Below, one piece after another: positions 49,930 to 58,476 of a DNA stretch of 64,000 bases. This DNA is from Candidatus Proelusimicrobium tauri (lineage in GTDB: Bacteria > Elusimicrobiota > Elusimicrobia > Elusimicrobiales > Elusimicrobiaceae), in assembly GCA_002311025.1 (NCBI GenBank), contig DBYY01000004.1:96189-160188 (forward strand). The letters are read 5' to 3'. Made by a program: the position numbers and the translations under genes. The notes beneath the pieces are model-generated. The model made no database searches. It had not been told where the DNA came from and saw nothing but the letters and a program-made list of their open reading frames with translations. Every line of letters starts with the position of its first letter. Position 1 is the stretch's first letter.

Positions 49930-50199
49930 ATGGCAAAATTAAAAACAGGACGTCATACAAGCGCTTTAAAAGCACAACGTCAAGCAGTAAAAAGAACTTC
50001 TGCAAATAAAGGTTTAAAGAAAACTATTCACCTTGCTGCAAAAGAAGTTGCTACTACAAAATCTGCAAAAAGCGTAGCAAAAGCATCTTCTGCTTTAGAT
50101 AAGGCTGCAAAAAAAGGTGTTATTCACTGGAAAGCAGCAGGCAGAAAGAAATCTCGCTTGGCTAAACTTGCAAACAAAGCCGCAAAAGCAACTAAATAA
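49930..50199 (+). CDS. rpsT: Ribosomal protein bS20
   Basis: An 89-residue, strongly basic small-subunit protein: KTGRHTSALKAQRQAVKRTS at the N-terminus, helical Lys/Ala-rich body, and GVIHWKAAGRKKSRLAKLAN, the conserved C-terminal helix. It binds 16S rRNA during assembly. It is a single gene with a good promoter, AGAGG ribosome-binding site and a strong terminator. Confidence 0.95.
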   Translation: MAKLKTGRHTSALKAQRQAVKRTSANKGLKKTIHLAAKEVATTKSAKSVAKASSALDKAAKKGVIHWKAAGRKKSRLAKLANKAAKATK

Positions 50200-50212
50200 C
50201 TTTTAGTATGAA

Positions 50213-50242
50213 AAAACTCCGCCCGTAAAAAGGCGGAGTTTT
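50213..50242. terminator. Bidirectional terminator after rpsT
   Basis: AAAACTCCGCC (50213-50223) and GGCGGAGTTTT (50232-50242), 11 bp with an 8-nt loop and T-runs on both strands; it also ends the convergent 93-residue gene. Confidence 0.92.
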
Positions 50243-50263
50243 TTAATGGGATTTTTTTATATT

Positions 50264-50545
50264 TTAATCGCCTTTGCTTAAGGGTGGGAAGAATTTTAAA
50301 CTTATCTTAACGAATTTAAAACCGGCAAGTTCAAGTTTATTTCTGTCAATATCCCAGTAATGAATTTTAAGCATTTTGCCTAACTCTTCTATGGATATTT
50401 TAAATGCTTTGCAAACAAGTAAGGGCGTTACATCTTTAGTTCTTGCCTGTTGGGGTAAAGTGGTATCGCCTAAATAAAACCCAAAGGCCTTATAGATACG
50501 TCCCCTGTAAATAAATTCGAAATCGCATAAGATCTTTCTTAACAT
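50264..50545 (-). CDS. Small conserved protein, copy B of a tandem pair
   Basis: This 93-residue protein begins MLRKILCDFEFIYRGRIYKAFGFYLGDTTLP and ends with KLELAGFKFVKISLKFFPPL. It shares start, length and most positions with the neighbour at 50624-50905, including the LRKILCD, YLGDTT, KIHYWD and FPPL stretches. The central part (about 45-62) has a helical FKISIEELGKMLKIHYWD, which may be a degenerate DNA-binding or interaction helix. There is no signal peptide or membrane segment. Its family is unknown to me. The pair likely arose by tandem duplication. Confidence 0.65.
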   Translation of the reverse strand: MLRKILCDFEFIYRGRIYKAFGFYLGDTTLPQQARTKDVTPLLVCKAFKISIEELGKMLKIHYWDIDRNKLELAGFKFVKISLKFFPPLSKGD

Positions 50546-50623
50546 ACTAATATTAGTATAGCATAAAATTTTTATGTAGTATAGAAATTGCCTTAATTAA
50601 AATTTTAATTTTGAGAGATAAAG

Positions 50624-50905
50624 TTAATCTTTTTGATTTAAAGGAGGATAAAAATCTAATTTTATTTTTGTAAAGGCAAAACCTGCCTTTTCAAATTTGT
50701 TTTTATCAAGGTCCCAATAATGAACTTTTATTAATTTAGCAATTTCTTCTTCGGATAATTTTAAAGCATAACAGACAATCTGTGCGGTATAATCTTTTTT
50801 TTGTGCAATTGCGGGAACCGTAGTGTCACCTAAGTAAACGCCAAAATCCCTATACCATCTGCCTCTAAAAAAGAATTCATAATCACATAAAATCTTTCTT
50901 AACAT
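50624..50905 (-). CDS. Small conserved protein, copy A of a tandem pair
   Basis: I start at the ATG at 50905, which has GAGAGG upstream and gives 93 residues starting LRKILCDYEFFFRGRWYRDF; a longer in-frame start overlaps that ribosome-binding site. The protein matches the copy at 50264-50545 along its length: FGVYLGDTTVP, ALKLSEEEIAKLIKVHYWDL and FTKIKLDFYPPL. It is cytoplasmic and rich in aromatic and basic residues. It lies 58 nt after recG on the same strand. Function unknown. Confidence 0.7.
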   Translation of the reverse strand: MLRKILCDYEFFFRGRWYRDFGVYLGDTTVPAIAQKKDYTAQIVCYALKLSEEEIAKLIKVHYWDLDKNKFEKAGFAFTKIKLDFYPPLNQKD

Positions 50906-50963
50906 AAAAAACCTCTCTATGATGAAAAAAGGCTTAAAGTTCAACTTAAGTATAGAAAAAATA

Positions 50964-53039
50964 TCAACCTAAATCAATAAGTTGCCAATATTTTTGGTAG
51001 AGTTCCTGTAATCTTTTTTTGAAGGGTTGATGTTCGGGCAACATTAGCATTGGGTCCTGATTAAAAAGTTCTTCTTTGTCTTGAACAACTTCTTCAAGAA
51101 CATTTTTATCTTTTATTAAATCGGCACTTTTCAGTTCCACTTCGCCGCTTTGGCGCGTGCCGAGTATTTCGCCCGGTCCGCGTAATGCCAAATCTTTTTG
51201 ACCGATTTTAAAGCCGTCATTTGTTTGGCATAAAATATCAAGGCGTTCTTTAGCAAGTGTGCTTACATGATCGGCAACTAAAACGCAGGTGGATTTGGCT
51301 TCTCCCCTGCCTACGCGCCCACGCAGTTGATGTAAACTTGCAAGGCCAAAACGCTGGGCATTTTGAATAATCATAATAGTTGCATTTTTAATATCAATGC
51401 CGACTTCAATTACGGGTGTCGCTACCAAAACCTGATATTTTTTATTTAAAAAATCTTCCATTATTTTTTGTTTTTCCTGCCCGCCCATTTGACCGTGAAT
51501 CATAGCAAAACTAATATCGGGCATAAGTGTTTTTAATTTTTCAAATTCTTCTTTTGCGGCTTTTAACTCAAGTTTATCACTCTCGTCAATTAAAGGATAA
51601 ACGATATACCCTTGATGACCTTGCGCAACTTCTTTTCTCAAAAGTTCCAAAGCGGAGTTTTGAGTTAATTGTAAAGTTTCAATGGGCTTTCTGTTAGGTG
51701 GCATTTCGTCAATGGTGGAAACGGATAAATCACCATACAAAGCAAGTGCAAAAGTTCTTGGTATCGGGGTTGCTGTCATAGAAAGCATATCAATATGGCG
51801 CGCTTTTGAGCGCAGTTTTGCACGCTGTTTAACACCGAAGCGGTGTTGTTCGTCAATAACGATAAAGCGTAAATTTTTAAATTTAACTTTATCTTCAATA
51901 AGTGCGTGCGTGCCGACAAGTATATCAATTTTGCCTTCCGCTAAATCTTTTAAAATCTTATCTTTATTTTTTTTAGTTGTTTTGGAAGTTAAAATCTCCA
52001 CATTAACCTTTAAATTTTTAAGTTGGTTTTTTAAAGTTATAAAATGTTGTGTGGCTAAAATTTCAGTCGGTGCCATAAAGGCAGATTGATAGTTATTTTC
52101 CGCCGCCAAAAGTAGCGCGCTTAAAGCAACTATTGTTTTACCCGAGCCGACATCACCTTGTAAAAGACGTGTCATAGGTCGGGGGGAAAGCATATCTTTA
52201 AAAATTTCATTTATCACGCGTGTTTGCGCTTTTGTAAAAGTGAAAGGCAAGTTTTCTTTAAAGGGTGTTAAGAGATGTCTTTTTAATTCGTAGCGGTGTT
52301 GTTTTTCATCTATTTTTTCTTGCTTTTGTTTAAGAGTCCAAGCCATACTCATAAGCAAAAATTCTTCGTAGACCATACGCTTTCTTGCGTTTTCAAGTTC
52401 GCTTATGCTTGAGGGAAAGTGTATACCTTTTAGTGCTTGCTTAATTGTTAAAAGTTGCCTTTTTTTTAAAAGTTCGGGCGGCAGTATTTCTTTTTCTTCT
52501 TCTAAGTAAGTGCCGAGCGCTTTTGCAACTGTCTGACGGAAAAACTTATTTGTTAAACCTTGAGTAAGCGCATAAATCGGAACAATGGCATCGGCGTGTA
52601 AATGCAGTTCGGGGTCTGTTGGCAGGTAGTATTCTTCAACAGTAATTTTATTTGAAAGAAAAGAGTTCTTATCTTCCCTCTTTGCTACCAGCCAAACATA
52701 AGAACCTATCTTAAAATCTTTTTTTATTTGTGCAAAGACATCATAGCCGCGAGCGCGTCTTTTAAACCAAGTGGCTTCAAAAATATTATTATTATCGTCT
52801 TGGACAAAGGCTTTAAAAATGCCTATTGTTCTAGCCGGGATAACTTGCGTTCTTAAAACTTGTGCTTTAAAACAAACGCTTTGGGTATCTTTAAAATCGC
52901 TGATATTTTTATTTGGCCTTCTATCCTGATAAGTGCGCGCATAATAATGCAGTAAATCACTTGTCGTAAAAACATCCAAGCGGTTAAACATTGCGCTTTT
53001 TGCCGGACCGACACCTTTAATATACTTAATATCTGCCAT
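50964..53039 (-). CDS. recG: ATP-dependent DNA helicase RecG
   Basis: The 691-residue helicase remodels stalled forks and Holliday junctions. It has an N-terminal HhH/wedge OB region (IKYIKGVGPAKSAMFNRL, FKAFVQDDNNNIFEATWF). Walker A is LLQGDVGSGKT near residue 295, the DEAD-type box is VIDEQHRFGVKQR, motif III is SMTATPIPRT, and the C-terminal helicase domain has VEVGIDIKNATIMII and HQLRGRVGRGEAKS. The ATG at 53045 abuts a TAAAAT box, so the second ATG at 53039 would be the translated start of a leaderless message; the six-nt difference does not affect the domain call. Confidence 0.95.
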   Translation of the reverse strand: MADIKYIKGVGPAKSAMFNRLDVFTTSDLLHYYARTYQDRRPNKNISDFKDTQSVCFKAQVLRTQVIPARTIGIFKAFVQDDNNNIFEATWFKRRARGYDVFAQIKKDFKIGSYVWLVAKREDKNSFLSNKITVEEYYLPTDPELHLHADAIVPIYALTQGLTNKFFRQTVAKALGTYLEEEKEILPPELLKKRQLLTIKQALKGIHFPSSISELENARKRMVYEEFLLMSMAWTLKQKQEKIDEKQHRYELKRHLLTPFKENLPFTFTKAQTRVINEIFKDMLSPRPMTRLLQGDVGSGKTIVALSALLLAAENNYQSAFMAPTEILATQHFITLKNQLKNLKVNVEILTSKTTKKNKDKILKDLAEGKIDILVGTHALIEDKVKFKNLRFIVIDEQHRFGVKQRAKLRSKARHIDMLSMTATPIPRTFALALYGDLSVSTIDEMPPNRKPIETLQLTQNSALELLRKEVAQGHQGYIVYPLIDESDKLELKAAKEEFEKLKTLMPDISFAMIHGQMGGQEKQKIMEDFLNKKYQVLVATPVIEVGIDIKNATIMIIQNAQRFGLASLHQLRGRVGRGEAKSTCVLVADHVSTLAKERLDILCQTNDGFKIGQKDLALRGPGEILGTRQSGEVELKSADLIKDKNVLEEVVQDKEELFNQDPMLMLPEHQPFKKRLQELYQKYWQLIDLG

Positions 53040-53045
53040 AGTCAT

Positions 53046-53051
53046 ATTTTA
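53046..53051 (-). promoter_or_regulatory. Possible -10 box of recG, leaderless layout
   Basis: TAAAAT on the minus strand, 6 nt before the ATG at 53039; no Shine-Dalgarno. The -35 is weak. Confidence 0.35.
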
Positions 53052-53128
53052 TCAAATTGTCTTTAGGGACTTGCAAAAAGACTCTTCTAATGCTTTAATA
53101 AGTGTATTAACACCTTTGGAGGTTTTCT

Positions 53129-54448
53129 ATGAAAAAGAAATATATTTTGGATACAAATGTTTTATTGCACGATCCTGCCGCAATTACGCGTTTTGACGAT
53201 AATGAAATTATTATTCCGATGATAGTTATTGAAGAACTTGATAATTTTAAAACTGCCGCCGATGAAAGAGGCAAGAGTGCGCGCGTAGTTTCCCGCTATA
53301 TTGATGCTTTAAGATTAAAAGGAAAAATCGCCCAAGGTGTTAAGACTGAAAACGGCGGTTCTATTAAAGTTGAGTTTTCGCGCGATCATATTTTGCCTGG
53401 CGGTTTGAATTTTAATAAATCAGATAATGATATTCTAAATATTGCCTATTATTATCATAAGGAACAATCAAATAAATCAAATAAAAAGCCGGTCATAATT
53501 GTTACCAAAGATACAAATCTACGTATCAAAGCCGAAGCACTTGGCATTGAAGCGCAAGATTATAACAATGATAAAATTAAATATGATGAACTTTATCTGG
53601 GTAGTGCGGAAGTGGAAATTGCCCCTGCTAAAATTGATGAGTTTTATCAAAATAAAAAGATTACTCTGGAAAAAGATAAATATTATCCGAACCAATTTTT
53701 AATTTTAAAAGCAAATGACGGAAGTAAAAAATCTGCCGTCGGCAGAGTGGACCAATCGGGAGAAGTTTTAAAGGCTTTAAGCCCGCAAGAGCCGACTGCT
53801 TGGGGTATTAAACCTTTAAATAAAGAACAGCGCTTTGCTATGGAACTTTTGCTTGATGACAGCGTGGATTTAGTAACGCTTGTCGGTTCGGCAGGAACAG
53901 GTAAAACTTTAATTACCCTTGCAACAGGTTTAAGAAGAACTTTTGATGATGAAACTTTTAGAAGACTTTTGGTTTGCCGTCCTATTGTGCCTGTGGGCAG
54001 AGATCTTGGTTTCTTGCCCGGCACTATGGAAGAAAAACTTGATGCTTGGATGGGCGCAATTTATGATAATTTAAGTTTTCTTGCCAATAAGAAAAACCCC
54101 GAAGACGGCGAAGAAGAAGTGCGTTATCTTACCACCAGCGGTAAACTTGAAATTGCTTCCGTTACCCATATCCGCGGAAGAACACTTCCTAAACAATATA
54201 TGATTGTTGACGATGCTCAAAACTTAAGCCCGCACGAAATTAAGACAATTTTATCCCGCGCGGGACAAGGCACCAAAGTCGTTGTAACCGGCGATCCTTA
54301 TCAAATTGATACACCTTACTTGGATATTGAGTCTAACGGCTTAACTTACCTCGTTGAAAGGTTCAAAGGGCAAAAGAGTTACGGTCATATAACATTTACT
54401 AAGACTGAACGCAGCAGTCTTGCTGATTTGGCTGGAAAACTTTTATAA
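53129..54448 (+). CDS. PIN-domain PhoH-like ATPase
   Basis: The 439-residue protein fuses a PIN nuclease domain (about 1-140: KKYILDTNVLLHDP, IVIEELDNFK, DNDILNIAYYY, VTKDTNLRIKA) to a PhoH-type P-loop ATPase (about 230-439). Walker A is LVGSAGTGKTLITLA (about 251-265), and the Walker B region is YMIVDDAQNLSPHEIKT. PIN acidic residues (Asp in LDTN, Glu in EELD, Asp in SDND and KDTN) appear intact. The family is linked to RNA unwinding and degradation. It has a GGAGG ribosome-binding site and stands alone. Confidence 0.92.
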   Translation: MKKKYILDTNVLLHDPAAITRFDDNEIIIPMIVIEELDNFKTAADERGKSARVVSRYIDALRLKGKIAQGVKTENGGSIKVEFSRDHILPGGLNFNKSDNDILNIAYYYHKEQSNKSNKKPVIIVTKDTNLRIKAEALGIEAQDYNNDKIKYDELYLGSAEVEIAPAKIDEFYQNKKITLEKDKYYPNQFLILKANDGSKKSAVGRVDQSGEVLKALSPQEPTAWGIKPLNKEQRFAMELLLDDSVDLVTLVGSAGTGKTLITLATGLRRTFDDETFRRLLVCRPIVPVGRDLGFLPGTMEEKLDAWMGAIYDNLSFLANKKNPEDGEEEVRYLTTSGKLEIASVTHIRGRTLPKQYMIVDDAQNLSPHEIKTILSRAGQGTKVVVTGDPYQIDTPYLDIESNGLTYLVERFKGQKSYGHITFTKTERSSLADLAGKLL

Positions 54449-54471
54449 AATAAAAGTTACTAGTAAAAATG

Positions 54472-54500
54472 AACTCCCCTTGCTTTTGGCAAGGGGAGTT
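54472..54500. terminator. Bidirectional terminator between phoH-like gene and tlyA
   Basis: AACTCCCCTTGC (54472-54483) pairs with GCAAGGGGAGTT (54489-54500): a perfect 12-bp stem with a 5-nt loop. Plus-strand T-run is short; the minus strand reads CATTTTT. Confidence 0.85.
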
Positions 54501-54514
54501 TTACCTTTATATAT

Positions 54515-55264
54515 TTATTTCCCAATTAAAATATGCCACAGATATTCGGTGTTGCCGTGCACACCTGTTATGGGGGAAGGACAAAGGCCGGCTTCAGAAG
54601 CGTTAAATTTTTCTTTAATATTCTGGTTAAAAAATTCTTTTAGGGAAGATATCGCTTTTTGGCGGTTTTCTTCGGTTTTTACAATACCGTGCGGCACTTC
54701 TTTAGGGGTTAGTTCAAATTGCGGTTTAATTAAAAAAACAATTTCTGATTTTTTTGCCATACAGCCAAATAATGCCTGCATAATCATTTTTAAAGAGATG
54801 AAAGAAACATCAACGGCGGCAAATTCAAATCTATCTTCAAACATATCGGGCGTAATATAACGCGCATTTGTGTTTGGTCTAAAAATAAAATTGGGGTAAT
54901 TCAAAATTTCACTTGCAATTTGTCCTTTACCCACATCAACGCCGTAAACTTTTTTTGCGCCTTCCATAAGCATACAATGCGAAAAGCCACCTGTTGCTAC
55001 CCCGATATCAACGCAAATTCTATCTTTTAAAGAGATATTAAAATTGTTTAAGGCCCCTTTTAATTTTAAGCCGCCGCGCGAAACATAAGGGCAAGATTTT
55101 TCTTTTAAAGTAATAATGTCTTCTTCTTTTATATTTCTATCGGCGCGGGTTTCAACCTGATTATTTACCAAAACTTCGCCTGCCATAATTATGGCCTGGG
55201 CTTTGTTGCGGCTTGGCGCAAGTCCCTTTTCTACAAGGGCATTATCAAGACGGAGTTTTGGCAT
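54515..55264 (-). CDS. tlyA: TlyA-type rRNA 2'-O-methyltransferase
   Basis: The 249-residue protein starts at 55264 with an S4 RNA-binding domain (PKLRLDNALVEKGLAPSRNK, GEVLVNNQ). An FtsJ-like methyltransferase follows: RGGLKLKGALNNF, CVDIGVATGGFSHCMLMEGA, and VDVSFISLKMIMQA, with an IKPQFE motif (LIKPQFELTPKEV). TlyA methylates 16S and 23S rRNA and is also annotated as a hemolysin. A longer frame to 55309 overlaps xseB and is not preferred. It is the last gene of the pheS to tlyA run. Confidence 0.92.
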   Translation of the reverse strand: MPKLRLDNALVEKGLAPSRNKAQAIIMAGEVLVNNQVETRADRNIKEEDIITLKEKSCPYVSRGGLKLKGALNNFNISLKDRICVDIGVATGGFSHCMLMEGAKKVYGVDVGKGQIASEILNYPNFIFRPNTNARYITPDMFEDRFEFAAVDVSFISLKMIMQALFGCMAKKSEIVFLIKPQFELTPKEVPHGIVKTEENRQKAISSLKEFFNQNIKEKFNASEAGLCPSPITGVHGNTEYLWHILIGK

Positions 55265-55271
55265 ATTTTTT

Positions 55272-55490
55272 TTAATCTTCCTCAAAAGTTTCAAGTTTAA
55301 GTTCAGCACCTTGTTTTTTTAAGATTTCAACTTTATTTTTTACTTCGTCAAGTTGCGCGCTTAATTCTTTAGAAAGGGCAAGGCCTTCTTCAAAAAGTTT
55401 GGCACTTTGCTCAAGTTCCAAAGAAGGGTCTTCAAGTTGGGCAATAATTTGTTCAAGTTTTTCAAGTTTCTTTTCAAAAGTTAATTTCAT
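55272..55490 (-). CDS. xseB: Exodeoxyribonuclease VII small subunit
   Basis: A 72-residue helical protein matching XseB: FEKKLEKLEQIIAQLEDPSL followed by ELEQSAKLFEEGLALSKELS, then an acidic tail. Several copies bind one XseA chain. The start overlaps the xseA stop by 4 nt. Confidence 0.93.
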   Translation of the reverse strand: MKLTFEKKLEKLEQIIAQLEDPSLELEQSAKLFEEGLALSKELSAQLDEVKNKVEILKKQGAELKLETFEED

Positions 55491-56611
55491 ATAGTTTCTA
55501 CCTCGTATGTATCTTGTGCGCTTTGCACTTTTAGGCGTTCGCCTTTTAAAGAAGATTGAACAATTTTATTATCACTTTTACGGCGAACAATAGAATAACC
55601 GCGTTTTAAAACATTAAACGGACTTAAATCTTTTAAGCGGTTTAAAGCAATATCAAGACGTTGCTCTTTTGCGCGAAATAAAACGAAAGGTTCTTTAAAA
55701 ATTTTATTTTCCGTAGCCATTTTAAGACGGCCAAAAAGTCTTTCGTATTTAATTGTTATAGTTTGCAAAAGATTTTTGTTTAATTGCCTAACACGCTCTA
55801 TAAGACTCGAAGATGTTTCAACAACAAGTTCTGCTGCGGCCGAAGGTGTCGGCGCGCGCAAGGAAGCGGCAAAATCAGTTAAAGTAAAATCAACTTCATG
55901 GCCCACACAGGAAATTACGGGTATCTTGCTTGCCGCTACCGCACGGACGACAATTTCTTCGTTAAAAGCCCAAAGGTCTTCCATACTGCCACCACCGCGG
56001 CCAACCAAAATAACATCAATTTTTGGCTTTAAATTATTAAGATTTTTTATGGCTTGGACAATTTCCTGTTTTGCCGCGTCGCCTTGAACGGCGCAAGGGG
56101 CAATAATAATTTCTAGTCCGGTTGCGCGACGGTTTAAGACTGATAGAATATCTCTAATGGCGGCACCTGTCGGCGAAGTGGCAACTCCTATTCTTTTTGG
56201 ATATTTCGGTAAAGGCAATTTTTTATCTTCGTCAAAAAGGCCTTCTTTGCTTAGTTTTTCTTTTAATTTTTCAAATTCAAGGTAAAGATTACCTTTGCTT
56301 TGCGTTTGAACGGAGTGGGCAATTATTTGATAGCGCCCTTGTTTAATATAACAGGAAATTTCGCCTTCAACTTGAACTTTTAGGCCTTCTTCAAGTTTAA
56401 CACCGCGTGCATAACCGCGGAATAAGACAACGGAAATTAAAGCCTGCTCATCTTTTAAATCAAAATAGATATGTCCGCTTGAAGCGGTTTTTAAATTTGA
56501 AATTTCTCCTTCAACTTTAATATCGCCAAAGACGCCTTCAAGCATTTCCTTTATTATTTGGCTGATTTCGGAAACAGAAAAAATTTTTTCCGGGTCAAAG
56601 GGTAAGTTCAT
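55487..56611 (-). CDS. xseA: Exodeoxyribonuclease VII large subunit
   Basis: The 374-residue nuclease degrades single-stranded DNA. An N-terminal OB fold (FSVSEISQIIKEMLEGVFGD, VEGEISNLKTASSGHIYFDL) is followed by the catalytic core with GVATSPTGAAIRDI, VILVGRGGGSMEDLWAFNEE, ISCVGHEVDFTLTDFAA and LRAPTPSAAAEL. It is shorter than E. coli XseA (about 450 residues) because the C-terminal coiled-coil is reduced. It overlaps rarA and xseB by 4 nt each, so the three are translationally coupled. Confidence 0.95.
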   Translation of the reverse strand: MNLPFDPEKIFSVSEISQIIKEMLEGVFGDIKVEGEISNLKTASSGHIYFDLKDEQALISVVLFRGYARGVKLEEGLKVQVEGEISCYIKQGRYQIIAHSVQTQSKGNLYLEFEKLKEKLSKEGLFDEDKKLPLPKYPKRIGVATSPTGAAIRDILSVLNRRATGLEIIIAPCAVQGDAAKQEIVQAIKNLNNLKPKIDVILVGRGGGSMEDLWAFNEEIVVRAVAASKIPVISCVGHEVDFTLTDFAASLRAPTPSAAAELVVETSSSLIERVRQLNKNLLQTITIKYERLFGRLKMATENKIFKEPFVLFRAKEQRLDIALNRLKDLSPFNVLKRGYSIVRRKSDNKIVQSSLKGERLKVQSAQDTYEVETI

Positions 56612-57885
56612 TTTTTCTTCCTCAAAAGTTCTTGGCGTTCTTTAATTATTCTTTCTTTGCCTTGCGTGGTGAGATTTAAAAACTTTTTTGGATTTGGCAT
56701 ATATTCCTGCTCTACATAATGATTAGGAAAATCGTGTGCGTATTTATAGCCGATATTCTTGCCGCCGCTTCTAAGGTGGTCCGGCACGGCGCGGTAAGGA
56801 CCGTTTTTAACTTCTTCAAGTGCGGCGTCAATGGCCAAGTATGCGCTGTTTGATTTTGGTGCGCAGGCAACATAAATTGCCGCTTGGGAAAGGGGAATTC
56901 TAACTTCCGGCATACCAAGAACCTGAGCACTGAAGAAAGCGGCCTGCGCAACCACTAAGGCCGTCGGTTCGGCAAGGCCAACATCTTCACTTGCGCAAAT
57001 TAAAATGCGGCGCGCAATAAAGCGCGGGTCTTCGCCGGAGTTTAACATTTTGGCAAGCCAATAAACAGCCGCATCAGGATCTGAACCTCGCATAGATTTA
57101 ATAAAAGCAGAAATAATATCGTAGTGATTATCGCCCTTTTTATCATAATTTAAGTGGCGCACTTGGATACATTCTTTGGCAATATCAAGTGTGATTTCCT
57201 TTTGTCCGCCTTCGTAAGGGGTGGTTAAAACGGCAAGTTCAAGAGCATTAAGTAATCTTCTTGCGTCACCGTTTGCTTGAGTGATTAAAAAAGTTTTAGC
57301 ATCTTTTTTTATTTTAAAATTTTCGGCTTTGGCTGCTTTTTTAATGATTTTATCTAAAGCATTATCATCAAGAGCTTTAAATTCAAAGACGGAAAATCTT
57401 GATAAAAGAGCATTATTTATATAAAAATAGGGGTTTTCGGTAGTAAGGCCGATAAGCGTAATTAAACCGCTTTCCACAGAAGGTAAAAGCACATCTTGCT
57501 GGGTTTTGTTAAAGTGGTGTATTTCATCTAAAATAAGCAAAGTTCTTTGTGCGCCGGCAAGATTATTTTCCTGCTTAAATTTGGCTTCTTCTATAATTTG
57601 TTTTAACTCACTTACCCCGCAGGCAGCGGCGTTTAACTCGCGCACTATTGATTTTGTGTTTTTTGCAATAAGACGTGCAAGCGCCGTTTTGCCCACCCCC
57701 GGCGGTCCGAAGAAAACCGCAGATCTTATTTTATCAGCCTCAATTAAACGCCTAAGCATTTTGCCGGGCGCCAAAATATCCTGCTGGCCGGCAAATTCTT
57801 CTAAAGTTTGCGGAGCCATACGCGCGGCAAGCGGCATATTTTTTTGCTTAGAGTCGTTTATTTCTTCTTCAAAAAAATCGGACAT
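56608..57885 (-). CDS. rarA: Replication-associated recombination protein A
   Basis: A 425-residue AAA+ ATPase (RarA/MgsA) that acts at stalled replication forks. Motifs: PLAARMAPQTLEEFAGQQDI, Walker A VFFGPPGVGKTALARL (about 57-72), Walker B LLILDEIHHFNKTQQDVLLP, sensor 1 LIGLTTENPYF, and a C-terminal tetramerisation domain with HYDIISAFIKSMRGSDPDAA, ILICASEDVGLA and PLSQAAIYVA. It lies 7 nt after zapA and overlaps xseA by 4 nt. Confidence 0.96.
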   Translation of the reverse strand: MSDFFEEEINDSKQKNMPLAARMAPQTLEEFAGQQDILAPGKMLRRLIEADKIRSAVFFGPPGVGKTALARLIAKNTKSIVRELNAAACGVSELKQIIEEAKFKQENNLAGAQRTLLILDEIHHFNKTQQDVLLPSVESGLITLIGLTTENPYFYINNALLSRFSVFEFKALDDNALDKIIKKAAKAENFKIKKDAKTFLITQANGDARRLLNALELAVLTTPYEGGQKEITLDIAKECIQVRHLNYDKKGDNHYDIISAFIKSMRGSDPDAAVYWLAKMLNSGEDPRFIARRILICASEDVGLAEPTALVVAQAAFFSAQVLGMPEVRIPLSQAAIYVACAPKSNSAYLAIDAALEEVKNGPYRAVPDHLRSGGKNIGYKYAHDFPNHYVEQEYMPNPKKFLNLTTQGKERIIKERQELLRKKK

Positions 57886-57892
57886 ATCCTTT

Positions 57893-58201
57893 TTACTCCA
57901 AAGGTAAGCGGCTTAAAGCAGAAGAAAGTTTATCAATAGCAATATCAAGTTGTTCTTCTTGGTCTTGTTTTTTTGAGGAAGCATTTTCCCCGTTAGAATA
58001 GGCCTGGGCGGCAAAATATAAAGCAGTATGTAAAAAGAGTTTCATAGTATCTACGACTCTTTTTTCTACGGATATTTGGTCTATTTTATTTTCCACCATA
58101 GCCGCAAGGGAGTTTACTTCCAAGGGCCCGAGATTTTCAAAATATACATCTTCTAGGGTAAACCCTTTAATGGTAAGAGTCATACTTTCACTTCTCTTCA
58201 T
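57893..58201 (-). CDS. zapA: ZapA-like cell-division protein
   Basis: The 102-residue protein has a short beta N-terminal domain (SMTLTIKGFTLEDVYFENLG) and a long helix (from about residue 35), as in ZapA. ZapA bundles FtsZ filaments through this coiled coil. I use the ATG at 58201 because GGGAGG lies just before it; the ATG at 58183 is an alternative. It overlaps the coiled-coil gene upstream by 14 nt, which recalls ZapB-ZapA partnership, and lies between pheT and rarA, a place where zapA is often seen. Confidence 0.75.
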   Translation of the reverse strand: MKRSESMTLTIKGFTLEDVYFENLGPLEVNSLAAMVENKIDQISVEKRVVDTMKLFLHTALYFAAQAYSNGENASSKKQDQEEQLDIAIDKLSSALSRLPLE

Positions 58202-58472
58202 TTTTTCCTCCCAGATAAGGTTTGCTTGCGCTTTCCTCTATCTTTTTTATTTCTTTGGCTATCTTGGTCTGTACTTGATTTATTATAGCAGTGGTTTTTT
58301 GTTGCCACTCGCGCAAAGTTTTATACTTTTCCTGTTCTTTTCTTAAAAAGATAATTTCTTCTTTTGCTTTTTTAAAATCGGCAAGAAGTTTTGAGTTCTC
58401 CTGTTCCAAAGAGGAAAGTTTTTTGAGAACTCTATCAGTTAAAGCATTTAACTTTTTATACTTATCTTCCAT
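58188..58472 (-). CDS. Small coiled-coil protein, ZapB-like by context
   Basis: A 94-residue protein, almost entirely one predicted coiled coil: KKLNALTDRVLKKLSSLEQE, KAKEEIIFLRKEQEKYKTLR and a later QVQTKIAKEIKKIEES. Low sequence complexity prevents a family call. It lies between pheT (4 nt) and zapA (14-nt overlap) on the same strand, suggesting a divisome partner of ZapA, as ZapB is in other bacteria. It has no membrane segment. Confidence 0.65.
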   Translation of the reverse strand: MEDKYKKLNALTDRVLKKLSSLEQENSKLLADFKKAKEEIIFLRKEQEKYKTLREWQQKTTAIINQVQTKIAKEIKKIEESASKPYLGGKNEEK

Positions 58473-58476
58473 TATT

